The notes under the pieces: generated by a model
Told to the model about the DNA's origin: nothing
What the model saw: the letters and a program-made list of their open reading frames with translations, nothing else
Database searches by the model: none
Shown: one piece after another, positions 1 through 6,457 of the stretch
How positions within the stretch are numbered: position 1 is the first letter of the stretch
Layout of the letters: each line of letters starts with the position of its first letter
Source: Micavibrio aeruginosavorus
GTDB lineage: Bacteria > Pseudomonadota > Alphaproteobacteria > Micavibrionales > Micavibrionaceae
Direction: 5' to 3'
Length of the DNA stretch: 17,649 bases
Assembly (NCBI GenBank): GCA_003241285.1
Contig: QFOT01000029.1
Coordinates: 1-17,649 of the forward strand
Made by a program: the position numbers and the translations under genes

Positions 1-1342
1 AATAAACGACCGTTTTAGGATTGGCTTTTGCCTTGGCAAAAACCGGGCGCATCACGCCTTCCGTGCGGTAGAAATGCTGTGTCAATCGGGCGCGGTAGGC
101 GTCCCAGTCCTTGATCGGGCGGGTAGCGACGCCTGTTTCCATGGCAACTTTTGCAACGGCCATTGGAAGCTCGACCATCAGGCGCGGATCGAACGGTTTC
201 GGGATCATATAGCCAGGGCCGAACTCCAGAACTTCATCCGGATAGATCGCAGCGACTTCTTCGGATACTTCCTTGCGGGCGAGGGCGGCAATTGCCTTCA
301 CGCATGCCATTTTCATTTCTTCGTTGATGGCGGTGGCACCGACATCCAAAGCGCCACGGAAAATAAACGGGAAGCAAAGAACGTTGTTAACCTGGTTCGG
401 GTAATCGGAGCGGCCTGTGCAGATCAAGGCTTTTGGGCGAACCTTCAAGGCTTCTTCCGGCAGGATTTCTGGTGTTGGGTTGGCAAGGGCCAGAACCAGA
501 GGCTCTTCAACCATGCCTTCCATATATTCAGGTTTCAAGGCACCTGCAGCAGAGAGGCCGAGGAAGATATGCGCACCTTTCAAAGCTTCCGGCAAAGTGC
601 GGGCTTTGGTGACACCGTTTGCGAATTTCTCTTTTTCCGCGTCCATGCCCTCGTTGCGGCCTTTATAAATGACGCCGTTGCGGTCACAGGCAATAATGTT
701 TTCAAGCGGCATGCCGAGTTGATGGATCATCGTCATGCAGGCAATGGCCGAGGCGCCGGCACCGTTGACGACAAGCTTGGTATCTTTCCATTCCTTGCCG
801 GTAATATGCATCCAGTTGTAAATCGCAGCTCCGGCAATAATCGCGGTTCCGTGCTGGTCATCATGGAAGACGGGAATTTTCATGCGCTCACGAAGTGTGC
901 GCTCGATCTCGAAACATTCTGGTGATTTGATGTCTTCGAGATTGATGCCGCCGAATGAAGGCTCGAGGCTCGCGATAATTTCGATCAGTTTCTGCGGATC
1001 TTTTTCATTGATCTCGATATCGATGGAATCGATATCCGCAAATTTTTTGAAAAGAACGGCTTTCCCTTCCATGACAGGCTTGGAGGCAAGGGCGCCGATA
1101 TCGCCAAGGCCCAATACGGCGGTTCCGTTCGAGATAACCGCAACAACGTTTCCGCGGGAAGTGTAGTCGTAAGATTTTAAGGGATCTTTTTCAATTTCGA
1201 GGCAGGGAATGGCAACGCCGGGGGAATAGGCGAGCGCAAGATCGCGCTGGGTGGCCATGGGCTTGGTGGCTTGGATAGCAATTTTACCGGGCTTTGGGTG
1301 AAGGTGGTATTCTAACGCTGCTTCGCGGAGTGTGTCCTTCAT
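1..1342 (-). CDS. maeB: NADP-dependent malic enzyme, multidomain MaeB type (3' end beyond window)
   Basis: Oxidative decarboxylation of malate to pyruvate with NADP+, a cytosolic link between the TCA cycle and pyruvate. About 447 codons are visible, starting at ATG 1340-1342 behind an AAGGG Shine-Dalgarno; the gene leaves the window without a stop. The translation shows the malic N-terminal motif YSPGVA (about residue 39), GTAVLGLGDIGALASKPVME (about 73-92), FGGINLEDI, DDQHGTAI (about 160) and the NAD(P)-binding GAGASA (about 193). The malic enzyme part ends near residue 430. The reading frame continues through a linker ending in KTVVY, which in MaeB-type enzymes (about 760 residues) leads into a phosphotransacetylase-like C-terminal domain. 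That domain is inferred, because it lies outside the window. It sits downstream of tRNA-Leu on the same strand. Confidence 0.93.
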   Translation of the reverse strand, partial: MKDTLREAALEYHLHPKPGKIAIQATKPMATQRDLALAYSPGVAIPCLEIEKDPLKSYDYTSRGNVVAVISNGTAVLGLGDIGALASKPVMEGKAVLFKKFADIDSIDIEINEKDPQKLIEIIASLEPSFGGINLEDIKSPECFEIERTLRERMKIPVFHDDQHGTAIIAGAAIYNWMHITGKEWKDTKLVVNGAGASAIACMTMIHQLGMPLENIIACDRNGVIYKGRNEGMDAEKEKFANGVTKARTLPEALKGAHIFLGLSAAGALKPEYMEGMVEEPLVLALANPTPEILPEEALKVRPKALICTGRSDYPNQVNNVLCFPFIFRGALDVGATAINEEMKMACVKAIAALARKEVSEEVAAIYPDEVLEFGPGYMIPKPFDPRLMVELPMAVAKVAMETGVATRPIKDWDAYRARLTQHFYRTEGVMRPVFAKAKANPKTVVY

Positions 1343-1460
1343 TATTAAATCCCTTTAGATGTAAAATTGGTTCGCTGGCAAAAGCCCTGAAAATAAGTTG
1401 ATATGTCCGTCGTCGCCTGAAGGCTATGCCGGACTGCGCTTCGTCCCTAAAAAGGCCACT

Positions 1461-1497
1461 TTGGCACTGGCGTGCCAAGCGTAGCCCCTTTAGGGGC
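1461..1497 (-). terminator. Tandem hairpins after tRNA-Leu, possible terminator
   Basis: Reading the minus strand after the tRNA, a perfect palindrome GCCCCTAAAGGGGC (1484-1497) is followed by a hairpin with 7-bp arms TTGGCAC/GTGCCAA and a 4-base loop (1461-1478). A T5 run lies about 8 bases further on. The T-run is not directly adjacent, so this could be a processing or termination structure rather than a classical intrinsic terminator. The bases CCAAGC at the tRNA 3' end can also pair with GCTTGG at 1474-1479, giving an alternative fold. Confidence 0.4.
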
Positions 1498-1503
1498 AAA
1501 GCT

Positions 1504-1588
1504 TGGTGCGGCCAAGAAGACTCGAACTTCCACGGGTTGCCCCACATCGACCTCAACGATGCGCGTCTACCAATTCCGCCATGGCCGC
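1504..1588 (-). tRNA. tRNA-Leu(GAG)
   Basis: An 85-nt cloverleaf on the minus strand. The acceptor stem is GCGGCCA paired with TGGCCGC, followed by discriminator A and an encoded CCA (1504-1506). The D-loop contains TTGGTAGA, the anticodon stem-loop is CATCG-TTGAGGT-CGATG with anticodon GAG at 1552-1554, and the T arm is GGAAG-TTCGAGT-CTTCT. The long variable arm (GGGGCAACCCG region) is the class II feature expected for leucine tRNAs. It reads CUC and CUU codons. A weak promoter candidate lies upstream on the minus strand: TTGCAT (1640-1635), 17 bases, TACGAC (1617-1612). Confidence 0.96.
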
Positions 1589-1657
1589 GTTAGGTAGTAG
1601 AAGAAGGCTGTGTCGTAACAGATTGAATTTCGGGATGCAAGCCTGTAATGGAGTGAA

Positions 1658-2314
1658 ATGGAATTCAAAATTTCAGACGATCTTGTCGAGTATCAGGACG
1701 CTGTTTCTTTCATGGAGAACCGCGTTGCAGCAATACGCGAGGGCACCGCAGATGAGCTTGTCTGGTTCCTCGAACACCCTCCGCTTTATACGGCAGGAAC
1801 GAGTGCGAATTCTCAGGATTTGCTCAATGCCAAATTTCCCGTTTTTGAAACGGGTCGGGGCGGGCAATATACTTATCACGGTCCCGGCCAGTTGGTCGCC
1901 TATGTCATGCTCAATCTCAGGAAACAAGGGGCTGATCCGGACATAAAAAAATATATCCATAATCTGGAGCAATGGATCATTAATTCCTTAGCCGAGCTAT
2001 GTATCACCGGAGAACGCCGCGAAGGCCGGGTAGGCATTTGGGTCAAAAGTCCTCTCCCCTCGAGAGAGGGGTGGGTGAGGGGTGATGATTCAGATGAATC
2101 CAAAATCGCCGCCATCGGCGTCCGCGTCCGCCACTGGGTGACCTATCACGGCATCTCAATCAATATCGATCCCGACCTGTCCCATTTCGGCGGTATCGTC
2201 CCTTGCGGTATCTCCGAACACGGTGTTTGCTCGTTGAAATCTCTGGGCATTAAAACATCCATAAATGAAGTGCAAAAAATACTTCAAGATCAATGGGATA
2301 AAATATTCAACTAA
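1658..2314 (+). CDS. lipB: Octanoyl-[ACP]:protein N-octanoyltransferase LipB with in-frame repeat insertion
   Basis: LipB moves octanoate from acyl carrier protein to the lipoyl domains of 2-oxoacid dehydrogenases and the glycine cleavage H protein, the first step of lipoate synthesis. The 218-residue product has RGGQYTYHGPGQ (67-78), the catalytic lysine in KIAAIGVRVR (K149) and the catalytic cysteine in VPCGI (C183), so both active-site residues are intact. ATG 1658 follows a close GGAG (1650-1653). Residues of about 130-142 (KSPLPSREGWVRG) are unlike the family and match a hairpin-forming DNA repeat at 2048-2084. The insert lies in the loop just before the catalytic lysine segment. The reading frame stays open, and I expect the enzyme to be functional. 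lipA is not in the window. Confidence 0.93.
   Translation: MEFKISDDLVEYQDAVSFMENRVAAIREGTADELVWFLEHPPLYTAGTSANSQDLLNAKFPVFETGRGGQYTYHGPGQLVAYVMLNLRKQGADPDIKKYIHNLEQWIINSLAELCITGERREGRVGIWVKSPLPSREGWVRGDDSDESKIAAIGVRVRHWVTYHGISINIDPDLSHFGGIVPCGISEHGVCSLKSLGIKTSINEVQKILQDQWDKIFN
2048..2084 (+). repeat. Small palindromic repeat inserted in frame in lipB
   Basis: The stem CCCCTC (2056-2061) pairs with GAGGGG (2066-2071) across a GAGA tetraloop and is followed by GTGGGTGAGGGG. This resembles the dispersed CTCTCCC...GGGTGAGGG hairpin elements seen in many proteobacterial genomes. It encodes SPLPSREGWVRG without interrupting LipB. The exact boundaries are estimated from where LipB family similarity stops and resumes. 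Confidence 0.6.
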
Positions 2315-2320
2315 ACCGCT

Positions 2321-2402
2321 GTCATTGCGAGCGAAGCGCGGCAATCCAGACGCTAGTTCAGCTTCACCATCGCATGGATTGCTTCGCTATGTTCGCAATG
2401 AC
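2321..2402. repeat. 82-bp imperfect palindromic repeat (GTCATTGCGAG family)
   Basis: Two 28-base arms, 2321-2348 and 2375-2402, face each other over a 26-base loop and match at 23 of 28 positions when one is reversed and complemented. The outer 10 bases (GTCATTGCGA) and inner 8 bases (GCAATCCA) match perfectly. This type of dispersed element, with GCGAAGC inside its arms, is common in several proteobacterial groups. It starts six bases after the lipB stop and may form a strong 3' hairpin for the lipB mRNA, although no T-run follows. Confidence 0.8.
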
Positions 2403-2427
2403 CTCGTACTTTCCCTGCTTCGCGCGG

Positions 2428-2453
2428 AAAACAAGGCGGTCTAATCTGCCGCC
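2428..2453 (-). terminator. Intrinsic terminator of the N-formylglutamate amidohydrolase gene
   Basis: On the minus strand GGCGG (2453-2449) pairs with CCGCC (2439-2435) across a 9-base loop that contains the TAG stop codon. TTGTTTT follows at 2434-2428. The arm overlaps the last codons of the gene. The 5-bp stem is short but GC-only, and the T-tract is in the right place. Confidence 0.55.
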
Positions 2454-3325
2454 TGTGCAATCTTCTGCGCCCCGGCCCAATCTGCGATAAACTCACAGAG
2501 TTTATAAAGGTCATTCTTTAACTTATTGTAATTTTTAGCTTTTTCCTGTGTCTCTTCGTTGAGGTATAGCGATTTGTTAATTTCGATTTGCAGCCCGTGA
2601 CGACCCATTTGCGGGTTGGAATACCGTTTCAAAAGCTCAACACCTTTGTAGGGGTCATTAATACTAACCTTGTAGCCAAGATCACTCAGGAAGTCTTTGA
2701 TCGCCCTAGTAAATTTAGGATCGCAGGTTGTACCATCCCGGTCGCCAAGCACGAAATCCGCTTCCTTGATCGAAAAAGCCGAGCCGACTTTGGATGACAG
2801 GGAATTCATCGAATGGCAGTCGATATGCCAGACCTGTCCGAAATTATAGTGAGTAGTGTCGAGCAGGTTTTTAAGCGCTTGATGATAGGGGCGATAATAG
2901 TGATCGATGCGGTCCCGAACTTCCGCGACATTCAGGCGGCGGTCATAAATGGGAAATCCGGCGCGGATCAAGCGATGGACGAGGCCGTGTCCCGCGGCAG
3001 AGCGGATTGTCGGCTCAAACTTCTCCGGCCAGTCGGTATCTAAAAGATCGGGATCGATGTCGTCTTCGGCGCGGTTGACGTCGATATAAGACCGGGCAAA
3101 CTGGCAGGTCAGAAGCGGCGCGCCTAATTTTGTTACATCCGCATAAAGATCGTCAATATACAGATCTTCCGTCCGGCGCAGCAAATCCAGAGCCGATGCA
3201 TAGCCATAATTCTCCGGATAGATCGTGCCGCTATGCGGAGAATTGAACACGACAGGAATGGTCTGCGCCGGAAGGGGCTGCAAAATTTTATAAACATTCA
3301 GGATTTCGGATTCCAGAGAGGACAT
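2441..3325 (-). CDS. N-formylglutamate amidohydrolase family protein
   Basis: A 294-residue cytosolic hydrolase of the N-formylglutamate amidohydrolase family (HutG-type FGase), which releases formate from N-formylglutamate at the end of one histidine degradation route. Family motifs are clear: FNSPHSG (27-33), RSYIDVNRAEDDIDP (78-92), HIDCHSM (167-173) and GRHGLQIEINKSLY (241-254). The histidines and acidic residues in these motifs are the expected zinc ligands and catalytic groups. No other hut genes are in the window, so the physiological substrate is uncertain and another N-acyl amino acid is possible. It lies 40 bases after epmA on the same strand and is probably co-transcribed with it. 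ATG 3325 has only a weak purine-rich leader, which would fit translation within such an operon. Confidence 0.88.
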   Translation of the reverse strand: MSSLESEILNVYKILQPLPAQTIPVVFNSPHSGTIYPENYGYASALDLLRRTEDLYIDDLYADVTKLGAPLLTCQFARSYIDVNRAEDDIDPDLLDTDWPEKFEPTIRSAAGHGLVHRLIRAGFPIYDRRLNVAEVRDRIDHYYRPYHQALKNLLDTTHYNFGQVWHIDCHSMNSLSSKVGSAFSIKEADFVLGDRDGTTCDPKFTRAIKDFLSDLGYKVSINDPYKGVELLKRYSNPQMGRHGLQIEINKSLYLNEETQEKAKNYNKLKNDLYKLCEFIADWAGAQKIAQAAD

Positions 3326-3365
3326 TTTATAATCTTAATTCAAGAATGCTGAATGGAAAGTCCTA

Positions 3366-4388
3366 TTATGGTTTTTCTGTCCATAAAACCTGATCGATAT
3401 CATCTGTCCCGACAGCTAGCATGACGAGGCGGTCTATGCCCAGAGCTATCCCTGAGCTTTCCGGCATGCCGAATTTAAGGGCATCGAGGAAATCCTGATC
3501 GACAGGATATTTATCGCCATAGAGTTGCTCTTTTAAAGCCAGTTCTTCAGCAAACCGTACTTCTTGTTCAGCAGCGTTGGTCAGTTCGCCGAACGCATTA
3601 GCGACTTCAACGCCGCAGACATACAGCTCGAACCGTTCTGCAAATCGCGAATCTTCGGGTTTCCGTCTGGCGAGCGACGCCAGGCTCACCGGATAGTCGC
3701 ATAATATAGTTGGGACACCGTTGCCGAGTTTCGGCTCGATCAACGCGTCCATCACGCGAAAGAAAAGATCGTCCCATGCGTCGCCCGGAGCGGTGCGAAT
3801 GCCGATCTCCTGAATGGCCTGATTAAATCCAGCCGCGTCATCCAGATAATCAGAAAGCTTTATTCCCGCATATTGCCGGAACGCGTCATCGACCGAAATA
3901 ATCTCCCAATCCCTAAACGGGTCGCATATTTTATCGCGGTAGGAATAGGCCTTGATGCCAAGCTCTTTCGCACAGAACCGTAAAAGATCGACACAATCCT
4001 GCATAATGACTTTGTAATTTTCTTCCGCGCGATACCATTCGATCATAGTGAATTCGACGCTGTGCCGTTTCGACGCTTCGGCATCCCGGAAGACATGGCA
4101 GATCTGGAATATTTTTGGCAGTCCGGCGACAAGTAATTTTTTCATCGCGAATTCGGGACTGGTATGAAGGTAACGCGTCCGGTCGATTTGCTTATCGACC
4201 CCACGAATATCCGCCTTGATGCCAAGGATATGTGTATCCATCACCGGGCAGACTTGCAGGATAGGGGTTTCGACTTCCCAGAAGTCGCGTTCCTCAAAGA
4301 ATTTTCGCACAGAGCGTATCAAAACCATGCGCGTGCGCAGGTTTTCTGTCTTCTGCCCGAAATTCTCCGGTTTCCACCATTGATTCAT
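3366..4388 (-). CDS. epmA: Elongation factor P--(R)-beta-lysine ligase EpmA (GenX/PoxA)
   Basis: A class II lysyl-tRNA synthetase paralogue that attaches (R)-beta-lysine to a conserved lysine of elongation factor P, which helps ribosomes pass polyproline stretches. The 340-residue product starts directly with the catalytic domain and lacks the N-terminal anticodon-binding OB fold of LysS, which is what identifies EpmA. Motif 1 lies around FWEVETPILQ (36-45), motif 2 is FRDAEASKRHSVEFTMIEWY (100-119), and motif 3 is GIALGIDRLVML (313-324). The partner genes efp and epmB are not in the window. The ATG at 4388 has a GGAG about 11 bases upstream that lies inside a repeat-derived hairpin (4398-4417). 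It is divergent from serS and followed by the FGase gene. Confidence 0.93.
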   Translation of the reverse strand: MNQWWKPENFGQKTENLRTRMVLIRSVRKFFEERDFWEVETPILQVCPVMDTHILGIKADIRGVDKQIDRTRYLHTSPEFAMKKLLVAGLPKIFQICHVFRDAEASKRHSVEFTMIEWYRAEENYKVIMQDCVDLLRFCAKELGIKAYSYRDKICDPFRDWEIISVDDAFRQYAGIKLSDYLDDAAGFNQAIQEIGIRTAPGDAWDDLFFRVMDALIEPKLGNGVPTILCDYPVSLASLARRKPEDSRFAERFELYVCGVEVANAFGELTNAAEQEVRFAEELALKEQLYGDKYPVDQDFLDALKFGMPESSGIALGIDRLVMLAVGTDDIDQVLWTEKP

Positions 4389-4390
4389 AA

Positions 4391-4421
4391 TTCTGTCATC
4401 TCCGCAAATACGGGGATCTCC
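4391..4421. repeat. Single hairpin unit of a TGTCATTCCCGC...GCGGGAATCC-type repeat
   Basis: ATCTCCG (4398-4404) pairs with CGGGGAT (4411-4417), one pair being G-T, across CAAATA. The flanks CTGTCATC and ATCTCC match the widespread small repeat built on TGTCAT-CCCGC...GCGGG-ATCTCC. It occupies most of the epmA-serS intergenic region and includes the Shine-Dalgarno sequence of epmA on the minus strand. Confidence 0.55.
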
Positions 4422-4422
4422 C

Positions 4423-4483
4423 TTGTATAATTGACCCTCTTTATATAGATTCTTACGGCAATAATAAACCTCGAGGACCTCCT
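4423..4483 (+). promoter_or_regulatory. serS promoter and ribosome binding region
   Basis: The bases between the repeat unit and serS are AT-rich, with TTGTAT (4423-4428), TTGACC (4431-4436), TATATAG (4442-4448) and AATAAT (4460-4465). No pair of boxes has ideal spacing, so I do not choose one. A clear Shine-Dalgarno GAGGA (4473-4477) lies six bases before the serS ATG. Confidence 0.4.
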
Positions 4484-5764
4484 ATGCACGACTTGCGCGC
4501 CATTCGCGAAAATCCTGAAGCTTTTGATAAGAACTGGGCGCGTCGTGGCTTATCTGCACAGACCGTCGATATCCTGCGTCTTGATGAACAACGCCGGGCT
4601 TTACAGACAGAAATGCAAGTCCTTCTCCAAAAAAGAAATGAGCTGTCAAAACAGATAGGCCAGATCAAAGCCCAAAAAGGCAATGCCGATAATCTGATGG
4701 CAGAAGTTGCTCGTATTAAGGAACAGGTAGCGGCGCTTGAAATATCCGAACAACAAGCCGCGGAAGGACTTGAGCTTATTTTATCTGCGCTTCCTAATCA
4801 GCTAGCGGATGATGTGCCGGATGGTACAAGCGAAGACGATAACGTAGAAATCCGCAAATACGGTGAGCCGAAACTCATCAATGATATCAAGGATCATGTC
4901 GATATTGGCGAAAATCTAGGTATGATGGATTTTGACACAGCCGCAAAAATGTCCGGCTCCCGCTTCGTGCTTTTAAAAGACGGTCTTGCCCGCATGGAAC
5001 GGGCCTTGGCGCAACTCATGCTTGACACTCATACGCAGGAACATGGCTACACAGAATGCTCGCCGCCTTTACTGGTAAATGATCAAACGATGTACGGCAC
5101 AACGCAATTGCCAAAATTTGCCGACGATCAATTTAAAACCACACGTGGTGACTGGCTTATCCCTACGGCAGAAGTCACGCTCACCAACATTGTCGCAGAC
5201 TCTATCCTCGATGAAACGATGTTGCCGAAACGTTATACGGCCTTTACACCGTGCTTCCGGCAGGAAGCAGGTTCTGCGGGGCGCGATACACGCGGCATCA
5301 TTCGCCAGCACCAATTCTATAAAGTCGAAATGGTGTCCGTTGTTCTTCCCGAGCAATCCGAAGCCGAGCATGAGCGCATGTTGGGCTGTGCTGAAGCTAT
5401 TCTGAAAAAACTCGAACTTCCATTCCGCACTATTACATTATGCGCTGGCGATATCGGTTTTGCTGCGCGTAAAACCTACGATATCGAAGTCTGGGTTCCC
5501 TCCCAAAATAAATACCGCGAGATTTCAAGCTGTTCGAATTGCGGAGATATTCAGGCCCGCCGGATGAAAGCGCGTGTCAAACGGAACGGCGCGAAAGAAA
5601 CAGAATTCGTCCATACGCTCAACGGCTCCGGCCTTGCCGTTGGTCGCACGCTGGTTGCCGTCATGGAAAATTATTACGACCCGATCGATGGTGGCGTTTT
5701 TATTCCTGAAGCACTGCAACCTTATATGAATGGCCTGACGAAACTCCTTCCGCCGAAGCCATAA
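4484..5764 (+). CDS. serS: Seryl-tRNA synthetase
   Basis: Charges tRNA-Ser (and tRNA-Sec where present) with serine in the cytosol. The 426-residue product has the usual family length. The N-terminal antiparallel coiled-coil arm that grips the tRNA long variable arm spans about residues 28-105. The class II core follows, with TAEV (228-231) in the serine pocket, motif 2 FRQEAGSAGRDTRGI (258-272), RQHQFYKVE (274-282) and motif 3 GRTLVAVMENY (387-397). The start at 4484 follows a good GAGGA ribosome site. It leads the serS-pcm-nlpD run. Six bases separate its stop from pcm, so surE, a frequent neighbour at this position in alphaproteobacteria, is missing. Confidence 0.97.
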   Translation: MHDLRAIRENPEAFDKNWARRGLSAQTVDILRLDEQRRALQTEMQVLLQKRNELSKQIGQIKAQKGNADNLMAEVARIKEQVAALEISEQQAAEGLELILSALPNQLADDVPDGTSEDDNVEIRKYGEPKLINDIKDHVDIGENLGMMDFDTAAKMSGSRFVLLKDGLARMERALAQLMLDTHTQEHGYTECSPPLLVNDQTMYGTTQLPKFADDQFKTTRGDWLIPTAEVTLTNIVADSILDETMLPKRYTAFTPCFRQEAGSAGRDTRGIIRQHQFYKVEMVSVVLPEQSEAEHERMLGCAEAILKKLELPFRTITLCAGDIGFAARKTYDIEVWVPSQNKYREISSCSNCGDIQARRMKARVKRNGAKETEFVHTLNGSGLAVGRTLVAVMENYYDPIDGGVFIPEALQPYMNGLTKLLPPKP

Positions 5765-5770
5765 GAAATT

Positions 5771-6457
5771 ATGAACGCACCAGACTCCCGTAAGATCCGG
5801 TTAATTATGACGCTGCGTCAGGCAGGGATTGTCGATACAAAAGTTTTGGGCGCGATCGAGCGCATTCCACGAGAGAATTTCGTGCCGTATTCTTTTGGTG
5901 ATCGTGCCTATGAAGATACAGCGCTTCCCATCGGTCTGGGTCAAACGATTTCCCAGCCCTATGTCGTTGCCTATATGACGTCTGCGCTGGAGATGGATGA
6001 CCGCCATTCTGTCTTGGAAATCGGCACGGGCTGTGGCTATCAGGCAGCGATCCTTTCCAAACTCTGCCGCCGCGTTTATACAGTCGAACGTCACAAGCCT
6101 CTGGCGGAAGTTGCGCATCGTCATTTTGATGAACTCAAGCTCCGTAATATTACGAATAAATGCGATGACGGCATGAAGGGCTGGCCCGAAGCCGCGCCCT
6201 TTGATCGCATCATTGTCACTGCCGCTGCCGCGGGCGATCCTCCGAAACCTCTTTTGGACCAGCTTAAAATCGGCGGTATAATGGTTATACCGATCGGCGG
6301 GCAGGGGCAGAACCAGACGCTGCGCCGTTATAAGCGCGAAAGTGAAGAGGTCTATTCCAAGATAGATTTATTGCCTGTTCGCTTCGTGCCGCTTTTGCCG
6401 GATGTACCGAAAAACAATTCCTACACGCGTGAAGATTTACAGGAAGTTGCTTCGTGA
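5771..6457 (+). CDS. pcm: Protein-L-isoaspartate O-methyltransferase
   Basis: Repairs aged proteins by S-adenosylmethionine-dependent methylation of L-isoaspartyl residues. The 228-residue product has the substrate-binding segment GQTISQPYVVA (57-67), the SAM motif I VLEIGTGCGYQAAIL (81-95), an acidic ribose-binding residue in YTVER (E106) and the later strand FDRIIVTAAA. The C-terminal GGIMVIPIGG is also typical. It begins six bases after serS and has only weak purine bases in front of its ATG, consistent with translational coupling. Its TGA overlaps the GTG start of the downstream lipoprotein gene. Confidence 0.95.
   Translation: MNAPDSRKIRLIMTLRQAGIVDTKVLGAIERIPRENFVPYSFGDRAYEDTALPIGLGQTISQPYVVAYMTSALEMDDRHSVLEIGTGCGYQAAILSKLCRRVYTVERHKPLAEVAHRHFDELKLRNITNKCDDGMKGWPEAAPFDRIIVTAAAAGDPPKPLLDQLKIGGIMVIPIGGQGQNQTLRRYKRESEEVYSKIDLLPVRFVPLLPDVPKNNSYTREDLQEVAS

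Noticed and set aside
74..925. Long plus-strand open frame of 283 codons
   Set aside because: It is antisense to the malic enzyme, whose minus-strand frame carries all the family motifs. The plus-strand product is rich in Phe, His and Cys and resembles no protein family.
1503..1946. Plus-strand open frame of 147 codons before and across the lipB start
   Set aside because: It runs through the reverse complement of tRNA-Leu and then overlaps lipB in another frame. The MVRPRRLELPR-like start is the well-known false translation of a tRNA complement.
1900..2115. Minus-strand open frame with SPLTHPSLEGRG
   Set aside because: It is the reverse reading of the repeat inside lipB. LipB similarity on the plus strand is unambiguous.
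2156..2344. Minus-strand open frame starting MPRFARNDS
   Set aside because: This peptide is the usual false translation of the GTCATTGCGAG repeat and of lipB antisense sequence.
1406..2402. Possible CRISPR array
   Set aside because: The repeats here are palindromes of different families without regular spacers or repeated units, and no cas genes are present.
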